NCBI GenBank assembly: GCA_016718825.1
Contig: JADKCL010000062.1
Location: 1-21,684, forward strand
Reading direction: 5' to 3'
DNA length: 21,684 nt
DNA from: Bacteroidota bacterium
Lineage (GTDB): Bacteria; Bacteroidota; Bacteroidia; J057; JADKCL01
The position numbers and the translations under genes are program-made. This document shows positions 7,970 to 16,449 of the stretch, one piece after another (within the stretch, counting starts at the first letter, position 1; each line of letters opens with the position of its first letter). The notes under the pieces are model-generated. The model searched no databases, was not told the origin of the DNA, and worked only from the letters and a program-made list of their open reading frames with translations.

Positions 7970-8248
7970 TTTGGAAATGGTCCGCAAATGCCTTCCATAC
8001 CCTTAGCCAAAGTCGACATATCCAGCCAAGGAAACAAGACAAGCCTTTATGATTTTTGAGGGTGGTGTGGAGATTGGCCTGCTACAGCCTCATTTCTGCC
8101 TTGCCGGGGTCCGGAGCACCTACATCATCGTAGCCGTAGCCGCCCTGTACCCTGAAACAGCAAAGCCCAAGGCCGGATGCCCACAACCGAGATTCTGCCA
8201 GAAGGTTCTCCGCTGCCGCTCAGATGTTTTGACAAATCGCCGACCCAC

Positions 8249-9721
8249 TCAAAGCCCCCCAAGAAACTGCTCCGCATGCTTCAAATGTCCCTGCCGTTTG
8301 GTTTCCGGCATCGCGTCGAAGCTTCGGACCAACATGCCCAAACGGGGATTTTGCAGGAAAAAATCACGGTGTGTATGCATGAACCGCCAAAACAATCCGT
8401 CCCAGGTCACTTGCCAATCCCCTTTGGGGTAGTCGCTCATTTTCATGAGGTAATTGCTGCCGCTGATATAAGGTTTGGTCGACATCAGCCCGCCGTCGGC
8501 AAACTGACTCATGCCATACACGTTGGGCACCATCACCCAGTCATAAGCATCGATAAACAGCTCCATGAACCAGCGATAAACGTCATCGGGGTCAAATTCG
8601 CACAGCAGCATGAAGTTCCCCAATACCATCAGGCGTTCGATATGATGGCAATAACCCGTATCCAAAACCTTGCGAATCGTTACGTCAATGGGCGTGATAC
8701 CGGTGGTTCCATTCCAAAAGGAAGGCGGAATCTTCCGAGTAAATCCCCAGTAGTTTTTGGTCCGTTCTTCGCTGCCTTTCAGTTGATAAACCGCGCGGAT
8801 AAATTCCCGCCATCCAATGATTTGCCGAATGAAACCTTCCAGTGAATTGATGGGAATTTCATGATGACTGGCAAAAGCGAGGACTTCGTCGATCACAAAT
8901 TGCGGCGTCAGCAGTCCCACATTCAGCATGGGCGTCAAGACACTGTGGTGCAAAATGTGCTCTTTGGAGAGGATGGCATCTTCGTAGGCGCCAAATTCTG
9001 CGAATCTCGAATGGAAAAACTCCCTGAGCCAAGCTTTGCTTTCTGCGAAGGTCGTCGGATAGCGGAAATTAGGATTCAGTTGGCCATAATGGTCTGCGAA
9101 ATGGGTTTGGGTATAGGCGAATGCTTCCTCATAGATTGCATTCGAAGGCAGAAATTCCGTCTTGGGTGGGGTTTTTCCTTTGGCATATTTCAGCCGGTTC
9201 TCCTCGTCAAAGGACCACTTTCCTCCAATCGGCTTTTGATCGGATTCGAGCAAAATCTTCCTGCGCAAGCGCTGATGCTTGTAAAAATCGGTCTGAAACA
9301 TCCGCTTTTTCCCGGCAAAATAGGCCGTAATTTCTGCTGCCGAATTGAGAAACATCGGCGTGGGGTATTGTGTCAATTCGACCTGCTGCGCCTTGCAAGC
9401 CGTGTGCAAGCGTTGTTCCAGCCAATCGTCGGTGGTGTCAATGTAAGCAAGGGATTCCACCCCCTTCTCCTTCAAAAACGGAATCAATTTCCTGACATCC
9501 GACAGCGGATCAATGGCTTCAATGTAATGAACCTCAATCCCTTTTCCTTGCAGGTAGGAGGCGTAGCCTTTCATGCTTGCCCGGTGAAAGGCAATTTTCT
9601 GCTTGTGGAATTTGTATTGCCGGAAGAACAAATATTCCTCCACCAAATACAGGGTCTCGCATTTGGAAACAAGCACATTGTTCTCAAACAATTGATGCGG
9701 AAAAAGGATGCCTGTACTCAT
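8249..9721 (-). CDS. Cryptochrome/photolyase-related protein (DPRP family)
   Basis: 490-residue flavoprotein of the deoxyribodipyrimidine photolyase-related family, the bacterial (6-4) photolyase/CryB group. Family signs: N-terminal MSTGILFPHQLFENN strand, the GFIRQIIGWREFIRAVY helix, GYCHHIERLMVLGNFMLL, WVMVPNVYGMSQFADGG and KPYISGSNYLMKMSDY. Characterised members bind FAD, and many carry a [4Fe-4S] cluster held by four cysteines. Here the cysteine expected near the FWNGTTG.TP segment and the CxxC after MSDY are absent (MSDYPKGDWQVTW), so the cluster appears lost. The ATG at 9721 is preferred over the GTG at 9745 because it overlaps the DUF2256 stop as ATGA and matches the family N-terminus. 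It is the last gene of a five-gene cluster. Likely role: repair of UV photoproducts or blue-light sensing. Confidence 0.9.
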   Translation of the reverse strand: MSTGILFPHQLFENNVLVSKCETLYLVEEYLFFRQYKFHKQKIAFHRASMKGYASYLQGKGIEVHYIEAIDPLSDVRKLIPFLKEKGVESLAYIDTTDDWLEQRLHTACKAQQVELTQYPTPMFLNSAAEITAYFAGKKRMFQTDFYKHQRLRRKILLESDQKPIGGKWSFDEENRLKYAKGKTPPKTEFLPSNAIYEEAFAYTQTHFADHYGQLNPNFRYPTTFAESKAWLREFFHSRFAEFGAYEDAILSKEHILHHSVLTPMLNVGLLTPQFVIDEVLAFASHHEIPINSLEGFIRQIIGWREFIRAVYQLKGSEERTKNYWGFTRKIPPSFWNGTTGITPIDVTIRKVLDTGYCHHIERLMVLGNFMLLCEFDPDDVYRWFMELFIDAYDWVMVPNVYGMSQFADGGLMSTKPYISGSNYLMKMSDYPKGDWQVTWDGLFWRFMHTHRDFFLQNPRLGMLVRSFDAMPETKRQGHLKHAEQFLGGL

Positions 9722-9864
9722 ATTTTCTGCTTCTTCATGCGACACTGATCACTGCAATATTTGACTTCGTCCCAGACCTTTTTCCACTTCTTTCGCCAGG
9801 CAAATGGGCGCTGACAAACGCAGCAAATTTTGGTGGGAAAATCCCGTTTTTTTCTTTGTTGCAT
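9718..9864 (-). CDS. DUF2256 small zinc-ribbon-like protein, 48 aa
   Basis: Very short gene. The product reads MQQRKKRDFPTKICCVCQRP, then FAWRKKWKKVWDEVKYCSDQ, then CRMKKQKI. The arrangement CxxC ... RPFAWRKKW ... W-x-x-V-x-YCSD-x-C is diagnostic of DUF2256, a basic protein predicted to bind zinc through its four cysteines and often found next to photolyase genes. Its TGA overlaps the photolyase ATG (ATGA at 9721-9718), implying translational coupling. The ATG at 9862-9864 is the only ATG in frame after the preceding gene. It lies 47 bp after the flavin reductase-like gene on the same strand. Function is unknown; the neighbourhood suggests a photolyase accessory role. Confidence 0.88.
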   Translation of the reverse strand: MQQRKKRDFPTKICCVCQRPFAWRKKWKKVWDEVKYCSDQCRMKKQKI

Positions 9865-9911
9865 GATGCATTCAAGCTTTTCCAAGGCATTGCGCCGAGC
9901 AGGATTGCAAC

Positions 9912-10520
9912 TTAAGGCTTGGCATACGGCAACCTTCCGATGGATTGCGCAACGAAATAAGCGTCAAGCCCTTGGCTGATCAAGACTTCCGCTGCCGCCA
10001 AGTCCACATAACCGTCCGGCCCCACAAGGGAGTCATCGAGCGCGACATGGGTGATGCTGCCGATAATCAGGAGCGTGCCATTCTGCGGAATCGGAATCGT
10101 AGCTTCCAATTTCATCCCAATTTTCACCACCGCATTCGCAACAAACGGCGCATAACATCCGAATTGGTACAGGGGTTCCAAGCCCACTTGTTCAAATTCG
10201 GAGACTTCCTTTTCATACCTTGCCGACGTTTGATGCGCCTTTTCAAACTGCGCAGCCTGAACATAATTCAAGGTATATTCCTTGGTTTCCAGGATATTCT
10301 GCAAGGTATCGCGCGGCACCGTATCGGGCCGGCTGATCAGCCCCAACAACGCAGGATTAGCCCCCAAATGAATCAACGAATTGAATATTGCGAGATTCTC
10401 ATGCCCCGCCGCGGACTTCGAACCGACCAAAACCACCTGCCGGAATCCCGCCAAGGAATTGACGAAGGCCGTGCGGTAGCGTTGCTCCAATTGCTGGATG
10501 TTTTCTTTGTTGAGTTCCAT
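9912..10520 (-). CDS. Flavin reductase-like (FMN-binding split-barrel) protein
   Basis: 202-residue soluble protein of the flavin reductase-like/DIM6-NTAB group. Visible features: a first strand VVLVGSKSAAGHENLAIFNS, then PALLGLISRPDTVPRDTLQN, where the family keeps R-P near the flavin phosphate, then the EYTLNYV strand and a late GTLLIIGSITHVAL strand. Members bind FMN and reduce free flavin or act as oxidoreductases. Beside a photolyase it could supply reduced flavin, but that is inference. The ATG at 10518-10520 directly abuts the TAA of the upstream gene (TAAATG), which suggests coupled translation. Confidence 0.8.
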   Translation of the reverse strand: MELNKENIQQLEQRYRTAFVNSLAGFRQVVLVGSKSAAGHENLAIFNSLIHLGANPALLGLISRPDTVPRDTLQNILETKEYTLNYVQAAQFEKAHQTSARYEKEVSEFEQVGLEPLYQFGCYAPFVANAVVKIGMKLEATIPIPQNGTLLIIGSITHVALDDSLVGPDGYVDLAAAEVLISQGLDAYFVAQSIGRLPYAKP

Positions 10521-10790
10521 TTAGCGTTTACTGACTTTGTTGAATGAAATCGACTTTTGGTTGCTGGATTTGAACCGAATGATTTCAGGACTTCTTTTGA
10601 GGGCGTGTTTTTGGCTGAGGCCACTGTTCACGCGTTTTCGCCACAAATTGAAACTGCTGCGCTTCAGTTCTTTGCGCATGAGCGCAATGACATTCGCTTC
10701 CGAAAGCCCAAACTGCACCGCGATGGCTTCGAAAGGCGTTTTGTCTTCCCAAGCCATTTCTATGATGCGATCGATGTCTTTGGATTCCAC
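10521..10790 (-). CDS. TIGR03643 family protein (helix-turn-helix-like), ~89 aa
   Basis: The core KDIDRIIEMAWEDKTPFEAI, then FGLSEANVIALMRKELK and SSFNLWRKRV, is typical of the TIGR03643/DUF2805 family. These small basic proteins have an HTH-like helical pattern and are often encoded near photolyase genes; function is unknown. No ATG lies before the conserved core, so a GTG at 10788-10790 (ESKDIDR follows) is proposed. An ATG in another frame at about 10840 stops after 13 codons, so a frameshift near the start is the alternative. The stop TAA touches the ATG of the flavin reductase-like gene. It lies 59 bp after the SDR gene. Confidence 0.8.
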   Translation of the reverse strand: MESKDIDRIIEMAWEDKTPFEAIAVQFGLSEANVIALMRKELKRSSFNLWRKRVNSGLSQKHALKRSPEIIRFKSSNQKSISFNKVSKR

Positions 10791-10849
10791 AATTCGGAGT
10801 TTAAATTGACCTTGAAAAAGCGGAAATGGTTGCGCGATCCATCGCCTGC

Positions 10850-11548
10850 CTAAGCTTTCAGCGAAGACATTCCACCATCGACATGCAAGATTTGCCCGGT
10901 GATCCAGCCTGCGTTTTCCGAAAGTAAAAACGCGGCCATGTTGGCGATGTCGTCCGGGGTCCCAATTCGTTTTAAAGGATGCCGCAAGGCATTGGCCTCT
11001 CTTTTTTGTTCGGTATTGAGCAATGCCGCAGCCAATGGCGTATCGGTCAACGATGGCGCAATACAATTCACCCGAATCTTGGGTGCAAATTCAGCCGCCA
11101 AAGCCTTTGTCAGCCCTTCGATGGCACCCTTGGATGCGGCGACCTGCGTATGAAACGGCATGCCGGTTTGTACCGCGACGGTCGAAAACAGCACGATGGA
11201 TGCGTTATCCGATTTTTTCAACCTCGGCAAAACCGATTGAATGACCTTGATGGCTCCAATGACTTGGAGCTTGTAATCCGCCTCAAAATCCGCCGGTTTG
11301 ATGCGCTCAAAGGGGCGCAAGTTGATGCTCCCCGGGCAGTAGACCAATCCATCCAAGTGATCCGGCAAAAAGGCCAGCGCATTGGCATCCTCCAAAACAT
11401 CCAAAGGATGATACTGCAGATGCGGATGGTCCAGCGGCGGCTCCGTTTTGTGATAGGTAGCAAACACCTGATTTTCCGCCTGAGAGAGCTGATTGGCCAA
11501 TGCTTGACCGATACCGCTCGAACCCCCAATGATCAAATAATTTCGCAT
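10850..11548 (-). CDS. SDR-family protein lacking the catalytic tyrosine
   Basis: 232-residue Rossmann-fold short-chain dehydrogenase/reductase. The NAD(P)-binding motif is intact (IIGGSSGIGQAL, residues 6-17). The acidic turn after strand 3 (HPLD), the serine-containing strand SIVLFSTVAVQTG (Ser122), the N-x-IAPS-x-TDTP segment and the C-terminal GWITGQILHVDGG are all typical. In the active site the expected Y-x-x-x-K reads V136-A-A-S-K140, so the catalytic Tyr is replaced by Val. The ATG at 11546-11548 is chosen because MRNYLIIGG begins the first Rossmann strand; upstream in-frame residues run antisense into the next gene. First gene of the photolyase cluster; substrate unknown. Confidence 0.88.
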   Translation of the reverse strand: MRNYLIIGGSSGIGQALANQLSQAENQVFATYHKTEPPLDHPHLQYHPLDVLEDANALAFLPDHLDGLVYCPGSINLRPFERIKPADFEADYKLQVIGAIKVIQSVLPRLKKSDNASIVLFSTVAVQTGMPFHTQVAASKGAIEGLTKALAAEFAPKIRVNCIAPSLTDTPLAAALLNTEQKREANALRHPLKRIGTPDDIANMAAFLLSENAGWITGQILHVDGGMSSLKA

Positions 11549-11683
11549 CGCACTACTGGATATGTAGGGATGAAACAGCTGTTGGGGTGTTTTGTTTGGA
11601 TTTTTGAAGGGTATCTCGGCACCTTGAAATCCCTGCCCGAGGCGCAACGTCATCTGATTGCAACGCGATTTTCCGCAAAATCC

Positions 11684-11691
11684 GATCTTTG
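11684..11691 (+). promoter_or_regulatory. TAnnTTTG-like promoter word before the AAA-ATPase-like gene
   Basis: GATCTTTG ends 7 bp before the ATG at 11699 and matches the Bacteroidota -7 consensus TAnnTTTG except for the first base. This would give a very short leader. No clear -33 element is seen. The 150-bp gap also serves the divergent SDR operon. Confidence 0.3.
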
Positions 11692-11698
11692 TAGGTAG

Positions 11699-13264
11699 AT
11701 GGCACAGAAGAAGCTTCCAATCGGCATTCAGTCTTTCCGGAATTTGATTCAGGACGACTTCATCTATGTGGATAAGACCGAATATTGCCATCGCCTGATC
11801 ACAAATGGGAGGTATTATTTTCTTTCCCGTCCCCGACGCTTTGGGAAGTCATTGCTCATCAGCACCCTCAAAGAAATCTTTGAAGGCAATCGACAGCTTT
11901 TTAAAGGTCTTTGGATCGAAGACAAGATCGATTGGGAACCGCGACCGGTGATTTTGCTGGATTTTAGCGAGATCGTCAGTCGGGAAACACCTTTGGCTAC
12001 GTCGCTGAATATGGAAATGGACCGGCTTGCGGCGCAGCATGGTCTTGGTCCGCTGATGGGTGATTACAGCCAAAAATTTCGCGCTTTGATCGAGCAATTG
12101 GGCGCGCAGCAGAAGGTCGCAATACTTGTCGATGAATATGACAAACCGATCATTCATTTCATCGAAGACCTGGCAAAGGCTGAGGAGAACCGCGCCGTGA
12201 TGAAGAATTTATACAGCGTGATCAAGGGAAATGACGCACACATTGCATTCTTCATGCTCACAGGCGTGTCCAAGTTTAGCCAAGTTTCCATCTTTTCCGA
12301 CCTCAACAATCTGAATGACATTACGCTTGACGAGGAATACGCGTCCATGGTCGGATACACGCAGCAGGAAATTCAAGACAATTTTCCTGGCTACCTTGAT
12401 GCGCTCAAATCCAAATGGTCCATGCATTCGCTAGACGTGATGGCCGAGATGAAAGCCTGGTACAATGGCTACTCTTGGGATGGTGAAAGCTTCGTTTATA
12501 ACCCATTTTCGATACTCAATCTCCTGAGCAAGCTGCGGTTTCAAGATTATTGGTTTGCCACGGGCACGCCGACCTTTTTGATGAAATTGATCCGTCAGGG
12601 GCAGTATAGCATCTTCGACTTCGAGAACAAGGAGGTTTCGCTGCAAGCCTTCAATACCTTCGACGTTTCGGCAATTGAAATCAAGTCGCTTCTTTTCCAA
12701 ACCGGTTACCTGACCATCAAAAAGTTTGATGCGCTAGGTCAATCCGTCACACTTGACTTTCCCAACAAGGAGGTCGCCAATGCATTTTCCTTTCATCTAC
12801 TCTCGGAATTTGCAGAAAAGAACAAGGAAAACACCGATAGTTTGATCCGCAAGCTGAATGGCCACCTGAAAAATGGTGAGATCGATGCATGGATGACGAC
12901 CCTCCGGGCCCTCTTCGCGGGAATCGCCTATCCGATCCAACCGACAGCCGAAGCTGCGATGGAGAACTTTGAAAAGTATTACCATACCATGTTTTACTTG
13001 ATGCTCAAGCTGCTTGGCTACGACATTCAAGTAGAGGTGATGACGCACAACGGCCGAATTGATGCCGTGATCACCGCAAATGGCCACATTTACATCATCG
13101 AATTCAAGCTCGGCGATGCCGCTTCTGCAATGGCACAAATTAAAAGCAAGGGTTACCATACGCCGTATTTGACCTCCGGGAAAAAGATTGTGCTCGTGGG
13201 GATTGGTTTTGATGTGACGACGAGGAATGTGGGGGACTTTTTGGTGGAGGAGGTGTCGGGGTGA
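11699..13264 (+). CDS. AAA-ATPase-like / PD-(D/E)XK nuclease-domain protein
   Basis: 521-residue two-domain protein of the AAA-ATPase_like (PF09820) plus PDDEXK_9/DUF1703 (PF08011) family, common in multiple copies in Bacteroidota. N-terminal landmarks: LPIGIQSFRNLIQDDFIYVD, then the P-loop variant SRPRRFGKS (residues 43-51), and Walker B AILVDEYDKPI (residues 141-151). C-terminal landmarks: GRIDAVI with D455 and IIEFKLG with E468 and K470, the D...ExK arrangement of the nuclease fold. All key residues appear present. Role is unknown; defence and mobile-element ideas exist but are unproven. The ATG is followed at once by the family N-terminus. Transcribed away from the photolyase cluster, no partner gene downstream. 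Confidence 0.92.
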   Translation: MAQKKLPIGIQSFRNLIQDDFIYVDKTEYCHRLITNGRYYFLSRPRRFGKSLLISTLKEIFEGNRQLFKGLWIEDKIDWEPRPVILLDFSEIVSRETPLATSLNMEMDRLAAQHGLGPLMGDYSQKFRALIEQLGAQQKVAILVDEYDKPIIHFIEDLAKAEENRAVMKNLYSVIKGNDAHIAFFMLTGVSKFSQVSIFSDLNNLNDITLDEEYASMVGYTQQEIQDNFPGYLDALKSKWSMHSLDVMAEMKAWYNGYSWDGESFVYNPFSILNLLSKLRFQDYWFATGTPTFLMKLIRQGQYSIFDFENKEVSLQAFNTFDVSAIEIKSLLFQTGYLTIKKFDALGQSVTLDFPNKEVANAFSFHLLSEFAEKNKENTDSLIRKLNGHLKNGEIDAWMTTLRALFAGIAYPIQPTAEAAMENFEKYYHTMFYLMLKLLGYDIQVEVMTHNGRIDAVITANGHIYIIEFKLGDAASAMAQIKSKGYHTPYLTSGKKIVLVGIGFDVTTRNVGDFLVEEVSG

Positions 13265-13824
13265 GGGGGGTTTGATTGGAGAATTTCATTGCAAGCTCTT
13301 TTATCCTCAGACAATCGTCACTTCGCAAAAGCCGTGAGGCCTTCTGCATGCTTGCCTGCCATGTAACCCTTTCTCTGGAGGCGTGCAGGAGGTTGCTTGT
13401 TTTTAATGAAGAGTTTACGAGTATTGCCAAATGGGCATCTTGGTTTGCATTTCGTATGCCATTCAGGAAGAATTCGATACATTTGATGTACCCTTGAGTT
13501 TTTTATGGCTTTTTGGCGGCGGCGGAAATAATCCACATTAGTTACAGATTTAGGGCTTTTCAATTCCCAAGGGGAATTTCGCCTAATTGGTGGTCAAGGA
13601 GGGTTTAAAGGTTTTGATAGACATTTTGGCTAGTAGGCGTGTAAAATGATGGACATTTCAACCAAGACTTGACCGTTCGATACTTTAAACTCCGGGGATT
13701 GAAAGGAATGCAAAATTTTCGTCGGGTCGTCAATGTGACGAAGGTTCGCAAAGGCTCGACCCACCAGACAGCCACACAACAAGCCGTTTTGGTTATTGGA
13801 GCCGAAGCCCTTATGCCTTCACCC
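13265..13824. other. 560-bp intergenic region without a supported gene
   Basis: Short open frames on both strands (for example plus 13276-13497 and minus 13318-13563) overlap each other, lack ribosome binding sites and match nothing I know. A small hairpin AATTCCC-AAG-GGGAATT lies at 13562-13578 without an adjoining T-run. The region may hold decayed sequence. Confidence 0.4.
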
Positions 13825-13861
13825 AAAAAGAAAGGGCCGATCCCAAAAGACCGGCCCTTCC
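13825..13861 (-). terminator. Rho-independent terminator of the KatG gene
   Basis: On the minus strand: GAAGGGCCGGTC, loop TTTTGGG, then GATCGGCCCTTTC, followed by TTTTT. The stem is strongly GC-rich with one mismatch and a T-run, placed about 20 bp after the katG stop. Confidence 0.85.
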
Positions 13862-13881
13862 CATCATCCCTTCTCCCAACA

Positions 13882-16206
13882 CTATTTCAAATCAAAACGA
13901 TCCAAATTCATCACCTTCGTCCAAGCGGCAACAAAGTCCTTGGCGAATTTCTCCTTGGCGTCGCTGCTTGCGTAGACTTCGGCAATGGCGCGCAATTCGG
14001 AGTTGGAACCGAAGATCAAGTCGGCGCGGGTGGCCGTCCATTTCACTTTTCCGGTGCTGCGGTCCTTGCCTTCGAAGACTTCCTTGGTCGCGTCCGTCGC
14101 TGTCCATACCGTGCTCATGTCCAGCAGATTCACGAAGTAATCGTTGGTAAGACTGCCGGGTTTGGTGGTGAAGACACCGTGCTTGCTATGGTCGAAATTG
14201 CCATTCAAGACCCGCATGCCGCCGACGAGGGCCGTCATTTCAGGAACGGTAAGGGTGAGCAATTGCGCTTTGTCCACGAGCAGGGCTTCGGTCGGAACGG
14301 TATATTGCGCTTTGGTGTAGTTGCGGAAGCCATCGGCCATCGGCTCGAGCACGCCCATGGAGGCGACATCGGTCTGCTCCTGCGTCGCGTCGGTGCGGCC
14401 GGGTGTGAAGGGAACTTCGATGCTGAATCCGGCATTTTTCGCAGCTTTTTCAACGGCTGCGCTGCCACCGAGCACGATCAAGTCGGCCATCGACACCTTT
14501 TTGGTCTTCGATTTGGCGTTGAAATCCTGCTGTATCTTGCCATAAACCCCCAACACCTTGGCCAATTGCGCCGGATTGTTCACCGCCCAGTCTTTTTGCG
14601 GGGCCAATTGAATGCGCGCGCCATTGGCACCGCCGCGTTTGTCCGAACCACGGAAGGTCGAAGCCGAGGCCCAAGCCGTCGAAACCAATTCGCCGATGGT
14701 CAATTCCGACTTGAGGATGCTTGCCTTGAGTTCGGCAATTTCCTTGGCGTCGATGGCGGGCGAAGTGGCGGCAGGAATCGGGTCTTGCCAGAGGAAATCG
14801 TCCTTGGGAACTTCAGGGCCGAGGTACAGTGCCCGTGGACCCATGTCGCGGTGCGTCAATTTGAACCATGCACGGCCAAAGGCCTTGGTAAATTCCTCGG
14901 GTTGCGCCAGAAATTTGCGCGAGATCTTTTCGTAGATCGGGTCATAACGCAAGGCCAAGTCCGTTGTGAGCATGGTCGGCAACTGCTTTTTGTTCGGGTC
15001 GAATGCATCCGGGATACTCGCCGGGGCATTTTTGGCCACCCATTGATTCGCTCCTGCGGGGCTCTTGGTCAATTCCCATTCGTTGTTGAAGAGAATCTGG
15101 AAAAAGGCATGTCCCCACTGTGTCGGCGTATTGGTCCAAGTGACTTCGAGGCCGGAAGTGATGGCGTCCTTGCCTTTTCCCGTGCCATAAGTGCTCGCCC
15201 AACCCAATCCTTGCGCCTCAATCGGGGCAGCTTCGGGTTCGGGACCGACATTGGAAGCCGGTCCTGCACCATGGGTCTTGCCAAACGTATGTCCGCCAGC
15301 GATCAAGGCCACGGTTTCCTCGTCGTTCATGCCCATCCTGGCAAACGTCTCGCGGATGTCCTTGGCGGAAAGCAGTGGATCGGGATTGCCATTCGGCCCT
15401 TCGGGATTCACGTAAATCAGGCCCATTTGCACGGCAGCCAGCGGATTTTCAAGCTTGCGGCCTTCGGAATAACGATTGTCTTCGAGCCATTTGGTCTCCG
15501 AACCCCAATAGACATTGCTTTGTGGCTCCCAGACATCGGCCCGGCCTGCGCCGAATCCGATCGTAGGAAAGCCCATGGATTCGAGGGCGACATTGCCGGA
15601 GAGGACCATCAGGTCGGCCCAGGAGATTTTGGCACCGTATTTCTGCTTGATCGGCCAAAGGAGGCGGCGTGCCTTGTCCAGGTTGCCATTGTCAGGCCAA
15701 CTGTTGAGCGGCGCAAAGCGCTGTTGCCCCTCGCCTGCGCCCCCGCGACCGTCGCCCGTGCGGTAGGTGCCCGCGCTATGCCAGGCCATGCGGATGAACA
15801 GCGGACCATAATTGCCGAAGTCAGCGGGCCACCAATCCTGCGATTGCGTCAGCACTGCGGCAATGTCCTTTTTCAAGGCGGCGTAATCGAGGGTGGAGAA
15901 TGCCTTGGCATAAATGAATTGCTCCCCCATCGGATTGGACAGCTCGGAATTGTGCCGCAACGGGCTCAAGTCAAGCTGATTGGGCCACCATTCCTGGTCA
16001 TTGGTCCCCCCGGGGTTTTGGACATTGGCATGCACATCGCCCGAGGTGCTGCCGGTGGAGGCGCCATGCATCACAGGGCACTTGTCGACCTTGGCCGTCA
16101 CCGTTGCGTCGTGCATCACAGGACATTTATCGGCCTTGTTGGCGCTCGTTTGCCCGCTGACCGTGCCTGCCACGACCAAAAGGGCTGCGAAGAAAAATTG
16201 TTTCAT
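13882..16206 (-). CDS. katG: Exported catalase-peroxidase
   Basis: 774-residue bifunctional haem catalase-peroxidase that removes H2O2. The distal site RMAWH is at residues 139-143 (R139, W142, H143). The proximal haem ligand is H306 in GGHTFGKTHG. The Trp-Tyr-Met adduct needed for catalase activity is complete: W142, Y265 in IYVNPEGP, and M291 in RMGMND. The second, haem-less domain is present to the end. Unlike most KatGs it starts with a signal peptide (MKQFFFAALLVVAGTVSGQ), so it is predicted to act in the periplasm. A doubled DKCPVMH motif follows (residues 27-33 and 42-48). The ATG at 16206 is chosen for the signal peptide; the frame upstream starts with GTG and overlaps promoter words. 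Monocistronic, with its own terminator. Confidence 0.96.
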   Translation of the reverse strand: MKQFFFAALLVVAGTVSGQTSANKADKCPVMHDATVTAKVDKCPVMHGASTGSTSGDVHANVQNPGGTNDQEWWPNQLDLSPLRHNSELSNPMGEQFIYAKAFSTLDYAALKKDIAAVLTQSQDWWPADFGNYGPLFIRMAWHSAGTYRTGDGRGGAGEGQQRFAPLNSWPDNGNLDKARRLLWPIKQKYGAKISWADLMVLSGNVALESMGFPTIGFGAGRADVWEPQSNVYWGSETKWLEDNRYSEGRKLENPLAAVQMGLIYVNPEGPNGNPDPLLSAKDIRETFARMGMNDEETVALIAGGHTFGKTHGAGPASNVGPEPEAAPIEAQGLGWASTYGTGKGKDAITSGLEVTWTNTPTQWGHAFFQILFNNEWELTKSPAGANQWVAKNAPASIPDAFDPNKKQLPTMLTTDLALRYDPIYEKISRKFLAQPEEFTKAFGRAWFKLTHRDMGPRALYLGPEVPKDDFLWQDPIPAATSPAIDAKEIAELKASILKSELTIGELVSTAWASASTFRGSDKRGGANGARIQLAPQKDWAVNNPAQLAKVLGVYGKIQQDFNAKSKTKKVSMADLIVLGGSAAVEKAAKNAGFSIEVPFTPGRTDATQEQTDVASMGVLEPMADGFRNYTKAQYTVPTEALLVDKAQLLTLTVPEMTALVGGMRVLNGNFDHSKHGVFTTKPGSLTNDYFVNLLDMSTVWTATDATKEVFEGKDRSTGKVKWTATRADLIFGSNSELRAIAEVYASSDAKEKFAKDFVAAWTKVMNLDRFDLK

Positions 16207-16238
16207 AATTGATTTACTGATTGTGTTTTTCACTAGAA

Positions 16239-16263
16239 GCAAATTTACCACAGGGCAAATTTA
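16239..16263 (-). promoter_or_regulatory. Tandem TAAATTTGC promoter words upstream of katG
   Basis: Two exact copies of TAAATTTGC on the minus strand (16263-16255 and 16247-16239), 16 bp apart. Both match the Bacteroidota -7 consensus TAnnTTTG. The proximal copy gives a leader of about 30 nt before the ATG at 16206. A -33 TTG element is not obvious. The duplication may mean two start sites. Confidence 0.55.
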
Positions 16264-16449
16264 CACGGCGCTATTTGATTGATGACATCGATCATATCTA
16301 TGGATGGTATTTGTCATGTCTATGGGGGGGATAAGTAAACATTGAGGAAGAATGAATTCCACTTCGGTGGACATTCCTCTCCGATCTCTGACGAATACAA
16401 CGCTGGGATTAAGACCTTGTTAACAAAGACGTTAATCTTGGATTTTCTG

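Noticed and set aside
9722..9745. GTG start at 9745 for the photolyase-related gene
   Set aside because: The eight extra residues overlap the DUF2256 gene out of frame; the ATG at 9721 fits the family and the ATGA junction.
13669..16212. Plus-strand open frame of 847 codons opposite katG
   Set aside because: Antisense shadow of a strongly conserved katG; its length reflects codon bias.
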